Assembly (NCBI RefSeq): GCF_900091465.1 | Contig: NZ_FMHV01000002.1 | Coordinates: 1,116,001 to 1,180,000, forward strand | DNA: 64,000 nt | Source of the DNA: Micromonospora rhizosphaerae | GTDB lineage: Bacteria; Actinomycetota; Actinomycetes; Mycobacteriales; Micromonosporaceae | Direction: 5' to 3' | Shown here: positions 50,436 through 59,041 of the stretch, piece after piece | Layout of the letters: every line of letters begins with the position of its first letter | How positions within the stretch are numbered: the first letter of the stretch is position 1 | Notes under the pieces: generated by a model | What the model saw: the letters and a program-made list of their open reading frames with translations, nothing else | The model's database searches: none | What the model was told of the DNA's origin: nothing | Translations under genes and position numbers: made by a program

Positions 50436-51445
50436 GCGGGGACCTGCTCTCCGACCACGGCATCTGGTTCCGGGTGGAGAGCAGCAGCGCGGCCAGCGCG
50501 GTACGCCGGGCGGCCGAGCGCCTCGGCACCCAGTTGGAGCTGGGCGCGTCCCGGACCGCCGACCTGGCGATCGTCGCCGCCGAGCTGACCAGCAACCTGG
50601 TCAAGCACGCCGAGGAGGGGAGCCTGCTGCTCCGGCCGGTGCGCCGGAGTGGACGGGCCGGCGTGGAGCTCATCGCCATCGACTCCGGGCCCGGCATGGC
50701 CGACCTGACCGTGTCGTCGCGGGACGGGCATTCCACCACCGGGACGCTCGGCATCGGTCTCGGCGCGATCGCCCGGCAGGCGAGCTGGTTCGACGGGTAC
50801 TCGCTGCCGGGGCGGGGCACCGTGCTGGCCGTACAGGTCTGGTCGGGGCCGGCGCCGGAGCCGTCCTGGGCCGGTGGGCTGACCCGGCCGATCACCGGCG
50901 AGCAGGTCAGCGGCGACGGGTACGCCGTCCGGGTCGCCGAGGGCCGGCACCAGGTGCTGGTCTGCGACGGTCTGGGGCACGGGCCGCTGGCCGCCGCCGC
51001 CACCGATGCCGCGTTCGCCGCGTTCCGGGCCGCGCCGGCCGGGCCGCCGGGCGCCGTGGTGCTGCATCTGCACCGCGCGATGTCGCACACCCGGGGCGCC
51101 GCGCTCGCCGTGGCCGAGCTGGATCCGGCCGCGGGCTTGCTCCGGTACGCCGGGCTGGGCAACATCGCAGCCATGATCGTGGTCGGGGGCGAGCGGCGCC
51201 GGAGCCTGGTCTCGTTGCCCGGCATCGCCGGCCACCGGCGTCCGGCCGTGCGGGAGTACGACTACCCGTGGCAGGCCGGCGCGACGCTGGTCATGCACAG
51301 CGACGGGGTGGTCGACCGCTGGGACCTCGCCGACTACCCGGGTCTGGACGGGCGGGCGCCCCTGGTGACGGCGGCGACCCTGCTCCGCGACGCCGGGATC
51401 CGCCGCGACGACGCCTGCGTCCTGGTCGCCCGGGCGGAGTCATGA
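50432..51445 (+). CDS. ATP-binding SpoIIE-type phosphatase
   Basis: 337 residues. The first 135 residues are a GHKL ATPase of the RsbW/RsbT kind: N-box 'IVAAELTSNLVKHAEEG', G1 'IAIDSGPGMADL' and 'TLGIGLGAIARQA'. The rest is a PP2C_SpoIIE domain with 'QVLVCDGLGHGPLAAAATDA' and 'VMHSDGVVDRWDL'. Such fusions resemble RsbX-like feedback phosphatases with a kinase half. It overlaps the kinase gene and the histidine kinase gene by ATGA junctions. Confidence 0.88.
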   Translation: MSGDLLSDHGIWFRVESSSAASAVRRAAERLGTQLELGASRTADLAIVAAELTSNLVKHAEEGSLLLRPVRRSGRAGVELIAIDSGPGMADLTVSSRDGHSTTGTLGIGLGAIARQASWFDGYSLPGRGTVLAVQVWSGPAPEPSWAGGLTRPITGEQVSGDGYAVRVAEGRHQVLVCDGLGHGPLAAAATDAAFAAFRAAPAGPPGAVVLHLHRAMSHTRGAALAVAELDPAAGLLRYAGLGNIAAMIVVGGERRRSLVSLPGIAGHRRPAVREYDYPWQAGATLVMHSDGVVDRWDLADYPGLDGRAPLVTAATLLRDAGIRRDDACVLVARAES

Positions 51446-52806
51446 CCGATCCCGCAGACACTCTGCCGCTGCTCCAGATGGCGCTCCGGATCGAACAGGA
51501 CATCTTCCTCGTCCGGCAGCGCGGCCGGGAGGCGGCCGCCGCGGTCGGCCTGGAGCACCAGGACCAGGTACGCATCGCCACCGCGCTGAGCGAGGTGGCC
51601 CGAGACCTGCTGCACTCGGTCGGCGGCGCGGACGTCACCTTCTCGGTCGTCTTCGATCTCGCCGCCGGCCGCTCCGTGCTGCGGGTGGACCTCGCGCCGG
51701 TGGGTCCGCTGCCCGACGGCCGGTACGAGCCGCAGTCCGGCGCGGTGGCGCGGCTGGTCGACATGCTGGCCGTAGTCCCCGCCGATGGGGATACGGTCGT
51801 GAGGATGTCCCGACGTGTCCCGGCCAACGCGCAGGCGCTGACCCCGGTGCGACTCGCCGAACTCCGCGCGGAGCTGAGCCAGAGCGCACCGGGCAGCGCC
51901 CTGGACGAGCTCGCCGCCCAGAACGAGCAGCTCATCGCCGCGCTCGACGAGGTGCGCAGCCAGCGCGACGAGCTGGAGGTGCTCAACGAGGAGCTCCAGG
52001 AGACCAATCGGGGCGTGATGGCTCTCTACAACCAGCTGACCGAGGAGCTGGAGGAGACCAATCGCGGCGTGGTGGCCCTCTACGCCGAACTGGACGAGAA
52101 GTCGGCCCAGCTGCGGACGGCGAGCGAGTCGAAGAGCCGCTTCCTGGCCAATGTCAGCCACGAGCTGCGTGCCCCGGTCGCCGCGATCATCGGGCTGGCC
52201 CGGCTGCTGGCCGACTCCGCGTCCGATCCGCTCACCGTCGAGCAGGCCCGGCAGGTCGGGTTGATCCGTTCGTCGGCGTCCGACCTGCTCACGCTGGTCA
52301 ACGAGCTGCTCGACCTGGCGAAGGCGGAGTCGGGCCGGATCGAGCCGAACTGGGCCGACGTGGACCTGCGGGCGCTCTTCGGGCAGCTCCGGGGCACCGT
52401 CCGGGCGCTGGCCACGAGGCCGGGCGTCAACCTGGTGGTGGAGGAGCTTCCACGGCCGGCGACCATCCGCTCCGACGAGGTGCTGCTCGCCCAGGTGCTG
52501 CGCAACCTGCTGCACAACGGTCTCAAGTTCACCGAGCGGGGCGAGGTCCGGCTGCGCGCGGACCGGCACGAGGACCGCTGGTCGCTGTCGGTCTCCGACA
52601 CCGGCGTCGGCATCCCGCCCGAGCTGCACGAGCGGATCTTCGAGGAGTTCTACCAGGTGCCCGGGGCGACCCGGGTCGGTGGCACGGGCCTCGGCCTGCC
52701 GTACGCGCGCCGGCTGGTGAAGCTGCTCGGCGGGACGTTGGAGCTGTCCAGCGAGCCCGGCCGGGGCAGCACCTTCAAGGTCAGCCTTCCGGTGGGCGGA
52801 GCGTGA
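51442..52806 (+). CDS. Soluble histidine kinase with a degenerate RsbT-like N-domain
   Basis: 454 residues, no membrane helix. The first 130 residues resemble RsbT: 'FLVRQRGREAAAAVGLEHQ', 'QVRIATALSEVARDLLHSVG' matches the N-box, but the Mg-ligand Asn is Asp and no ATP-lid or 'DSGPG' box follows, so it is a pseudo-ATPase. A coiled coil (about 155-235) contains two copies of 'LEETNRGVVALYAEL'-like repeats. HisKA has His240 in 'NVSHELRAPVAAIIGL', and the HATPase domain shows 'LRNLLHNGLKFTERG', 'DTGVGIPPE' and 'GTGLGLPYARRLV'. Partner of the next gene. Confidence 0.87.
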   Translation: MTDPADTLPLLQMALRIEQDIFLVRQRGREAAAAVGLEHQDQVRIATALSEVARDLLHSVGGADVTFSVVFDLAAGRSVLRVDLAPVGPLPDGRYEPQSGAVARLVDMLAVVPADGDTVVRMSRRVPANAQALTPVRLAELRAELSQSAPGSALDELAAQNEQLIAALDEVRSQRDELEVLNEELQETNRGVMALYNQLTEELEETNRGVVALYAELDEKSAQLRTASESKSRFLANVSHELRAPVAAIIGLARLLADSASDPLTVEQARQVGLIRSSASDLLTLVNELLDLAKAESGRIEPNWADVDLRALFGQLRGTVRALATRPGVNLVVEELPRPATIRSDEVLLAQVLRNLLHNGLKFTERGEVRLRADRHEDRWSLSVSDTGVGIPPELHERIFEEFYQVPGATRVGGTGLGLPYARRLVKLLGGTLELSSEPGRGSTFKVSLPVGGA

Positions 52807-54347
52807 CGGTGGAGGGCAGCGCGGCGACCGTGCTGGTGGTCGACGACAGTCGTACCAAGCGCTACCTGCTGGTCAGCTGGCTGACCCGGGCCGGCTTCAA
52901 GACCATCGAGGCGGAGAACGGCGCCGAGGCGCTGGCCCGGGTGGAGATCGATCCGGTCGACCTGGTGGTGCTCGACGTACGGCTGCCGGACCTCAGCGGC
53001 TTCGAGGTCTGCGAACGGATCAAGGCGGCCCTTCCGGCGATGCCGGTCATCCACGTCTCCGCGCACGCGGTGGATGTGGTGGATCGAACGCAGGGGCTGA
53101 CCCGGGGCGCGGACGCCTACCTGGCCGAGCCGATCGAGCCGGAGGAACTGGTCGCCACCGCGCACGCGGTGCTCCGCTACTACCAGGCGCGGCAACGAGC
53201 CGAGCTCCTCGCCGATCGCCTTTCCGCGCTGGCCGACGCGACGGTGTCGATGCACGCCGCGCCGAACTTCGTGCGGCTGCTCGAGGCGGCGGCGGCCGGC
53301 GCGGCGCAGATCTTCAAGTCGCCCGCAGCGGTGATCGCCGAGACCTTCGAGGGCGACTGCCTGGCCGGTGTGGCGCCGGCGCCGGGGGCGAAGTCGTCCG
53401 TCGTCCCGTGGGGGGTCGAGGACACCGGGGTGCCCATCGGCGCCACGGTCCGGATCGACGACCCGGGCGTCTGGGACCTGGTCGACTGGCCGGCCGGCGA
53501 CACGGTGACCGTGGCCGCGGCCCGGCTGCGCGAGGACCGGCCACCGCTCTACGTGGTGGTGCCGACGCACACCCAGACCGTACGGACGCCGGTGCTGGTG
53601 CAGCTCGCGCAGGCGGTCGCGTCGGCTGTGGAGGCGCAGCGCTCCTTCGACGAGGAGCACCGGATCGCGGTGACCCTCCAACGCAGCCTGCTGCCACGCC
53701 GGCTCCCCGAGATCGGCGGTCTCGACCTGGCCGTCCGGTACGAGCCGGCGAGCGCGCGGACCGAGGTGGGCGGCGACTTCTACGAGCTGGTGATGCTCGA
53801 CGGGCACCTGCTGATGGCGATCGGCGACGTCGCCGGGCACTCGCTGCACGCCGCGACCGTGATGGCCGAGCTGCGGCACGCGGTGCGGGCGTACGCGGTC
53901 GAGGGGCACCAGCCGGGGGTGATCCTGGACCGGGTCAACGAGCTGATGCGGACCCTGCTGCCGAACGAACTGGCCACCATCTGCGTGCTGCTGGTGCACC
54001 CGAGCAGCGGTCTGGTCCGGCTGGCCAGCGCGGGGCACCTGCCGGCGCTGGTCAGCGTGGAGGGCCGGGCCGAGTTCGTCCAGCAGCCCGCGCCGCCGCT
54101 CGGCGTCCGCGCGCCCCGCCCACCGGACCTGGAGTTCGTGCTCCCGGCCGGCGCGACGCTGGTCCTCTACACCGACGGGCTCATCGAACGGCGGGACGCC
54201 ACCATCGACGAGGGGATGGCGGCGCTGGGCGCGGTCGCGTCCCGAGTGGACGACGACCTGGACCGGTTCTGCCAGCGGCTGCTGGTCGAGCTGGCGCCGC
54301 CGGAGGTTCAGGACGACGTCGCCGTGGTCGCCGTCCGTCGCCGCTGA
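52803..54347 (+). CDS. Response regulator with GAF and SpoIIE phosphatase domains (RsbU-like)
   Basis: 514 residues from a GTG overlapping the kinase stop. The receiver has 'VLVVDDSRTKR' and phospho-acceptor Asp58 in 'LVVLDVRLPDLSG'; the conserved Lys of 'YLxKP' reads Glu ('YLAEPIEPEEL'), an atypical feature. A GAF-like domain covers about 140-270. The PP2C_SpoIIE domain has 'VGGDFYELVML', 'AIGDVAGHSLHAATVMAEL' and 'VLYTDGLIERRD'. It probably dephosphorylates STAS antagonists under kinase control. Last gene of the operon; the AraC gene is convergent. Confidence 0.88.
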   Translation: MTVEGSAATVLVVDDSRTKRYLLVSWLTRAGFKTIEAENGAEALARVEIDPVDLVVLDVRLPDLSGFEVCERIKAALPAMPVIHVSAHAVDVVDRTQGLTRGADAYLAEPIEPEELVATAHAVLRYYQARQRAELLADRLSALADATVSMHAAPNFVRLLEAAAAGAAQIFKSPAAVIAETFEGDCLAGVAPAPGAKSSVVPWGVEDTGVPIGATVRIDDPGVWDLVDWPAGDTVTVAAARLREDRPPLYVVVPTHTQTVRTPVLVQLAQAVASAVEAQRSFDEEHRIAVTLQRSLLPRRLPEIGGLDLAVRYEPASARTEVGGDFYELVMLDGHLLMAIGDVAGHSLHAATVMAELRHAVRAYAVEGHQPGVILDRVNELMRTLLPNELATICVLLVHPSSGLVRLASAGHLPALVSVEGRAEFVQQPAPPLGVRAPRPPDLEFVLPAGATLVLYTDGLIERRDATIDEGMAALGAVASRVDDDLDRFCQRLLVELAPPEVQDDVAVVAVRRR

Positions 54348-54356
54348 CCGCCCGGA

Positions 54357-55151
54357 TCAGGCCAGCGAGCGGGCGTACGCGGCCGGGGAGAGGCCGGTGA
54401 CCGCGGTGAACTCGCGGACCAGGTGGGCCTGGTCGCTGAAGCCGAGGTCGGCGGCGAGCGTCGCCCAGTCGAGCGGCCCGCCGGCGGCCCGTTCGATCGC
54501 CTCCTGGAGCCGGTAGCGCCGGATCACCCACTTCGGACCGACGCCGACGTGGTCGAGGAAGAGCCGCTGCAGTCGCCGGGTGGAGACGCCGTGCCGCCGG
54601 GCGAAGTCGTCCACCCGCAGGATGCCCCGGTCGGCGCGAATCTCCTCGACCAGTGCGGTCGCCTCGGCGGCCAGCGGGTCCGGCTCGGGCTTCCAGCTCG
54701 TGAGCAGGGTGTCCAACCGCTGGCACCGGTCGTCGTCCGTACCGGCGCAGACGGGACCGCCGGCGGGCAGCCCGACGGCGGCGAGCGGCTCCCGCCGGCC
54801 GGTCAGCTCGGCGACCGGACGTCGCCAGAACGGCCGGAAGCCGCCCGGGCGGAACTGGATCCCGCTGACCCGGCCGGTGCCGCGCAGCGTGATGGTGAAG
54901 AGGTGGGTCCCCACGCCGGCCACCTCGGCGGTCTCCGGGCCGCCGGCCTGGCCGTGGAACACCACGTTGATCGCCGGGTGGGGCAGCACCCGCTGCTCGT
55001 GCGGCTCGGCGAGCTCCCAGTCGATGAGCCAGTAGTGCTCGACGTAGCGGCGCAGCGCCGGGGCGGGCAGCCGCCGGCGGAACCGGACCTGCCGCAGCAG
55101 CCGGCCGGGGTCGAGGATCCCCCGACTGTCCCGCCGCGGCTGCTGTCGCAT
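54357..55151 (-). CDS. AraC-family transcriptional regulator
   Basis: 264 residues from the ATG at 55151. The N-terminal part is the DUF6597-like domain 'LPAPALRRYVEHYWLIDWEL' with 'RVLPHPAINVVFHG', and the two helix-turn-helices are 'RVDDFARRHGVSTRRLQRLF' and 'LAADLGFSDQAHLVREFTAV' with the end 'TGLSPAAYARSL'. It is divergent from the TIGR03086 gene, 31 bases between the start codons, and probably regulates it. Confidence 0.88.
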   Translation of the reverse strand: MRQQPRRDSRGILDPGRLLRQVRFRRRLPAPALRRYVEHYWLIDWELAEPHEQRVLPHPAINVVFHGQAGGPETAEVAGVGTHLFTITLRGTGRVSGIQFRPGGFRPFWRRPVAELTGRREPLAAVGLPAGGPVCAGTDDDRCQRLDTLLTSWKPEPDPLAAEATALVEEIRADRGILRVDDFARRHGVSTRRLQRLFLDHVGVGPKWVIRRYRLQEAIERAAGGPLDWATLAADLGFSDQAHLVREFTAVTGLSPAAYARSLA

Positions 55152-55182
55152 TTCTTCAAGACCGCCCTCATACGCTGGCCCT

Positions 55183-55755
55183 ATGGCCACAAAGACTAGT
55201 GAGCTGCTGGCCGCCGCCGCACCACGGACGGTGGCGGTGGTCCGCGGCATCTCCGCCGATCAGCTGGAACTGCCCACCCCGTGCCCCGACTACTCGGTGC
55301 GCGACCTGCTCAACCACCTGTACGACGTGGTGGTCAACTTCCAGGCGCTTGCCCGCAGACGGGAGGTGGACTGGTCGGCGAAGACCGACCACCTGACCGA
55401 GGGCTGGCGGGACGGGTTCGAGGCGGAGACCGGGCGGCTGATCGAGGCGTGGTCCGACCCGGCCGCGCTGGAGGGCGTCTCGCCCGGCATGGGCCTGCCG
55501 CAGGAGACGGTCGGCGAGATGGCCCTGACCGACCTGACCGTGCACGGCTGGGACCTGGCCCGGGCCACCGGCCAGCGGCTGGACGCCGAGCCGGAGGTGC
55601 TGGGGGCGCTGCACGGCTTCATGGATCGGATGGGGTCCACCGGCCGGCAGATGGGCGCCTTCGCCGATCCCGTCCCCACCACCGGGGAGGCCACCGACCT
55701 CGACCGCCTCCTCGGCCGCACCGGCCGCAACCCCGCCTGGATTCCTACCGCCTGA
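55183..55755 (+). CDS. TIGR03086-family metal-binding protein
   Basis: 190 residues. 'TPCPDYSVRDLLNHLYDVV' contains the first metal His of the DinB-like/maleylpyruvate isomerase helical fold, and 'LTDLTVHGWDLARATGQ' the last. This family groups with mycothiol-dependent enzymes. Reaction unknown. It has a short start region next to AraC and is followed by a 240-base gap that shows no gene. Confidence 0.85.
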   Translation: MATKTSELLAAAAPRTVAVVRGISADQLELPTPCPDYSVRDLLNHLYDVVVNFQALARRREVDWSAKTDHLTEGWRDGFEAETGRLIEAWSDPAALEGVSPGMGLPQETVGEMALTDLTVHGWDLARATGQRLDAEPEVLGALHGFMDRMGSTGRQMGAFADPVPTTGEATDLDRLLGRTGRNPAWIPTA

Positions 55756-55993
55756 GCACACCGGCCGGTGCCGTCCTGCCGCGCCGGCCGTCCTTGACAC
55801 CGCTATTCACTGAGCCGCCGTGCTGGCGACCGTCGGTGTCGGCCTGCTCCTCCTCCGGTCCAGCACGGCGGTGGAGGAGCTGTGACGCGGCGGCCGCCCG
55901 CTACGCTGTTGAACGCGGAGGCCCGCCCCCGGCGGGTCCCCGTGCCGGGCCGCGCGGGGACGGCGGAGAGCGGAACAGCGGGAGACCAACAGC

Positions 55994-56428
55994 ATGCAGA
56001 ACCAGCCCGGCGGCGCGCCGCCGGTGTTCGTCGACCGGACCGGGCGGCGTCGCCGGCTTACCGTGATTGCCGGCACGGTGATGGGCGTTGGCCTGCTCAC
56101 CAGCCTCGGCCTGATCCTGGCCGGCCTCTTCTTCGACTCGTCGGTGTCGCTGCCCGGCTGGTCGGAGACGAAGGAGCAGCCGCCGATCGAGGCCGGGGTG
56201 GACGCCCCGGGCGGGCGGGGCGATCACGCCAGCCCCAGCCCCGGGCCGGCGCCGGCGACCAGCACCTCGGTGCCCGTGCCGTCGCTCTCGCCCACCTCCG
56301 CGGGCGGCAGCACCGCCACGACCAGGAGCACCGCACCCGCCCCCCAGCCGTCCGGTTCCACGGTGCCCGGCCAGGGTGACGAGCGGCGCAGCACCGCCAA
56401 GCCGAGCAGAACGCCCGGCAAGCCCTGA
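55994..56428 (+). CDS. Single-pass membrane protein with Pro/Ser/Thr-rich exterior
   Basis: 144 residues from the ATG at 55994 with GGGAGA upstream. A cytoplasmic basic N-terminus 'DRTGRRRRL', one helix 'AGTVMGVGLLTSLGLILAGLF' (about 26-46), then 95 residues of low complexity (Pro, Ser, Thr, Gly). Its stop lies two bases before the deacetylase-glycosyltransferase start, so they are one operon. It may be an accessory of that enzyme's glycan export; no domain identified. Confidence 0.7.
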   Translation: MQNQPGGAPPVFVDRTGRRRRLTVIAGTVMGVGLLTSLGLILAGLFFDSSVSLPGWSETKEQPPIEAGVDAPGGRGDHASPSPGPAPATSTSVPVPSLSPTSAGGSTATTRSTAPAPQPSGSTVPGQGDERRSTAKPSRTPGKP

Positions 56429-56430
56429 CG

Positions 56431-58551
56431 ATGGCCCGACACGTAGCCCGCCGAGATCCCCGGGCGCACTGGCTGCTGCTCCTGCTCGGCATGGCCGTCC
56501 TGCTCGCCGCGCTCAGTTTCAACGCCATGGTCACCAACGTCACCGGCGGCAGCGGCCCGTCCAACGCCCACGCCTCGCCCGCGCCGCGAGCGGTCACCAC
56601 CGGCGGGCCGGTGCTGCGGCTGGACAGCCCTACGCCGATCGCCCGCCGGATACCGGCGCGGATCATCGCGCTGACCTTCGACGACGGGCCGGACCCGCGC
56701 TGGACGCCGCAGGTGCTCGACGTGCTGCGCCGGCACCACGCCCACGCCACGTTTTTCCTGGTCGGCGCCCGGGTCAACGAGCACCCGGAGCTGGTGCGGC
56801 GGATCCTCGCCGAGGGGCACGAGATCGGCTCGAACACCTTCACCCACGTGGAGCTGAGCGCGGTGCCGGCCTGGCGGGCCGCGTCCGAGCTCTCCTGGAC
56901 CCGCACGGCGATCGCCGGTGTCACCGGCCGCGAGGTGACGCTGCTCCGGCCGCCGTTCTCGTCCACCACGACGTCGCTCACCGCGCCGCAGTACCAGGCG
57001 CTGCGGGACGCCGCGGGCAGCGGGCACGTGGCCGTGCTCGCCGACCGGGACGTCAAGGACTGGCAGCGGCCGGGTGTCCCCGCCATCGTCCAGGCGGCCA
57101 GCCCGCAGGCCGGGGCGGGCGCGGTCGTGCTGATGCACGACGGCGGCGGCGACCGGAGCCAGACGGTGGCCGCCCTCGACCGGCTGCTGCCCCGGCTGAC
57201 CAGGGAGGGCTACCGGTTCACCACCGTCTCCGAGGGGATCGGCGCGCCGAGCTCGATGGTGCCGGCCGGCGCCGGCGCCCGGCTGAGCGGCACGACCCTG
57301 CGCTGGGCGCAGGTCGGCGCCGGCTGGCTGGCCTCGGCGATGAATGTGCTGCTCGGCGTCGCGCTGGCGCTCGGCGTCGCCCGGCTCGCGGTGCAGGTGG
57401 TCTGCGCTCAGCTGCACGTGCGCCGGGTGCGCCGGCCGAGCCGCCGCCGGCCCGAGGTGAACGGCCCGGTCTCGGTCATCGTCCCGGCGTACAACGAGGC
57501 CGCGAACATCGCCGCCACCGTGCGGTCGCTGGTGGCCAGCGCGTACCCGGCGCTGGAGGTGATCGTGGTGGACGACGGCTCCACCGACGGCACCGCGGAG
57601 ATCGTCGAGCGGATGCGGCTACGCGGGGTGCGGGTGATCCGGCAGGCCAACGCCGGCAAGCCGGCCGCGCTGAACACCGGCATCCGGGCCGCCCGGGCCG
57701 AGCTGCTTGTGCTGGTGGACGGGGACACCGTGTTCCAGCCGGACACGGTGTACCGGCTGGTGCAGGGCTTCGCCGACCCGACGGTCGGAGCGATCTCCGG
57801 CAACACCAAGGTCGCCAACCGGCGCCGACTGCTCGGCCGCTGGCAGCACCTGGAGTACGTGATCGGCTTCAACCTCGACCGCCGGATGTACGACGTGCTG
57901 GAGTGCATGCCGACCATCCCCGGCGCGATCGGCGCGTTCCGTCGGGAGGTGCTGCTCGGGGTGGCCGGCGTCCCCTCGGACACCCTCGCCGAGGACACGG
58001 ACCTGACCATGAAGGTGCTCCGGGCCGGCTGGCGGGTGGTGTACGAGGAGGGCGCGATCGCCTGGACCGAGGCGCCGTCGTCGCTGCGTCAGCTCTGGCG
58101 GCAGCGGTACCGCTGGTGCTACGGCACCATGCAGGCGATGTGGAAGCACCGGCACGCGCTCCGCGAGCAGGACGCCGGTGGCAAACTGGGCCGGCGTGGC
58201 CTGCCGTACCTGACCGTGTTCCAGATCGTGCTGCCGCTGGCGGCACCGGCGGTCGACGTCTTCGCCCTCTACGGGCTGCTCTTCCTGCCCTGGTCGTCGC
58301 TCGCGCTGGCCTGGGTGGCGCTGCTGCTGCTCCAGGCGCTGACCGCCGCGTACGCGCTGCGGCTGGACCGGGAGCGCCTCGGCCCGCTCTGGTCGCTGCC
58401 GTTCCAGCAGTTGGTCTACCGGCAGGTGATGTACCTGGTGGTGGTGCAGTCGGTGGTCACCGCGGTGGTCGGCAACCGGCTGCGCTGGCAGCGGATGGTG
58501 CGTACCGGGGAGGCGGCGGCGCTGGTCGACTCGGCTCCCACGGGCCGCTGA
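56431..58551 (+). CDS. Polysaccharide deacetylase-glycosyltransferase family 2 fusion
   Basis: 706 residues. A signal-anchor helix (about 15-33) leads to an extracytoplasmic NodB domain: 'IIALTFDDGPDPRWTPQVLD', 'GHEIGSNTFTHVELS' (metal His), 'LLRPPFSS' and 'VVLMHDGGGD'. A membrane helix (about 300-325) follows, then a cytoplasmic GT2 domain with 'VSVIVPAYNEAANIAATVRS', 'VVDDGSTDGTAEIV', 'LVDGDTVFQPD', 'AEDTDLTMKVL' and the QxxRW site 'WRQRYRWCYG', then three or four helices. One protein thus makes and deacetylates a beta-linked aminosugar polymer (PNAG/chitin-like); PgaB and PgaC are separate elsewhere. Confidence 0.88.
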   Translation: MARHVARRDPRAHWLLLLLGMAVLLAALSFNAMVTNVTGGSGPSNAHASPAPRAVTTGGPVLRLDSPTPIARRIPARIIALTFDDGPDPRWTPQVLDVLRRHHAHATFFLVGARVNEHPELVRRILAEGHEIGSNTFTHVELSAVPAWRAASELSWTRTAIAGVTGREVTLLRPPFSSTTTSLTAPQYQALRDAAGSGHVAVLADRDVKDWQRPGVPAIVQAASPQAGAGAVVLMHDGGGDRSQTVAALDRLLPRLTREGYRFTTVSEGIGAPSSMVPAGAGARLSGTTLRWAQVGAGWLASAMNVLLGVALALGVARLAVQVVCAQLHVRRVRRPSRRRPEVNGPVSVIVPAYNEAANIAATVRSLVASAYPALEVIVVDDGSTDGTAEIVERMRLRGVRVIRQANAGKPAALNTGIRAARAELLVLVDGDTVFQPDTVYRLVQGFADPTVGAISGNTKVANRRRLLGRWQHLEYVIGFNLDRRMYDVLECMPTIPGAIGAFRREVLLGVAGVPSDTLAEDTDLTMKVLRAGWRVVYEEGAIAWTEAPSSLRQLWRQRYRWCYGTMQAMWKHRHALREQDAGGKLGRRGLPYLTVFQIVLPLAAPAVDVFALYGLLFLPWSSLALAWVALLLLQALTAAYALRLDRERLGPLWSLPFQQLVYRQVMYLVVVQSVVTAVVGNRLRWQRMVRTGEAAALVDSAPTGR

Positions 58552-58628
58552 CGCTTTCGCTGGCGGCCCGGCCCGGCCCGCCGCACGGCGGCGGTCAGGG
58601 CGCCCGAACGGGCCGTCGGGCGGCCGGG

Positions 58629-58811
58629 TCAGCGGGCGTTGAGGAGGCCCGCCGACCAGGAGAGCGCCAGGCCGATGACGGCGGAGCAGCAGCAGATCAA
58701 CAGGGCGGCGGCGACCACGCCGAGGATCACCCAGGCCGTCCCGCGCCGGGCCGCGCCGGCTCGCGCTCTCGGCGGTACGTCAGCCCCGGCCGCCTCCTCG
58801 TCGTCGCTCAC
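58629..58811 (-). CDS. Small single-pass membrane protein
   Basis: About 60 residues from the GTG at 58811 (an ATG at 58877 would add 22 residues). An acidic then basic N-terminus 'SDDEEAAGADVPPRARAG', then a helix 'AWVILGVVAAALLICCCSAV' that contains three adjacent cysteines. The Cys-rich helix suggests lipidation or metal chemistry, but nothing in the sequence decides it. Convergent with the preceding fusion gene. No family recognised. Confidence 0.5.
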   Translation of the reverse strand: MSDDEEAAGADVPPRARAGAARRGTAWVILGVVAAALLICCCSAVIGLALSWSAGLLNAR

Positions 58812-59041
58812 CGCGCGGCCCCGATCATCCCGGCAGTCTAGGTCGGGTTCGTCCCACCCTGGGCGCACCCCGACCATCCCGGACCCAACCGAGCGCGCCC
58901 GACCCGCAAGATCGCGCTCGATCCTGGAAGTAGTGGCCTCCTGCGCGGGCCGAGGGGACTGTTCCCTGATCGAGAGTGACCTTCACCTGTGACGGCGACC
59001 GGGGTCTGCGGGTGCCCGCCGCCTCGCGGCAGGATGGGGCG

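Noticed and set aside
56376..58841. 821-codon plus-strand frame
   Set aside because: An out-of-frame shadow of the deacetylase-glycosyltransferase gene, with atypical composition.
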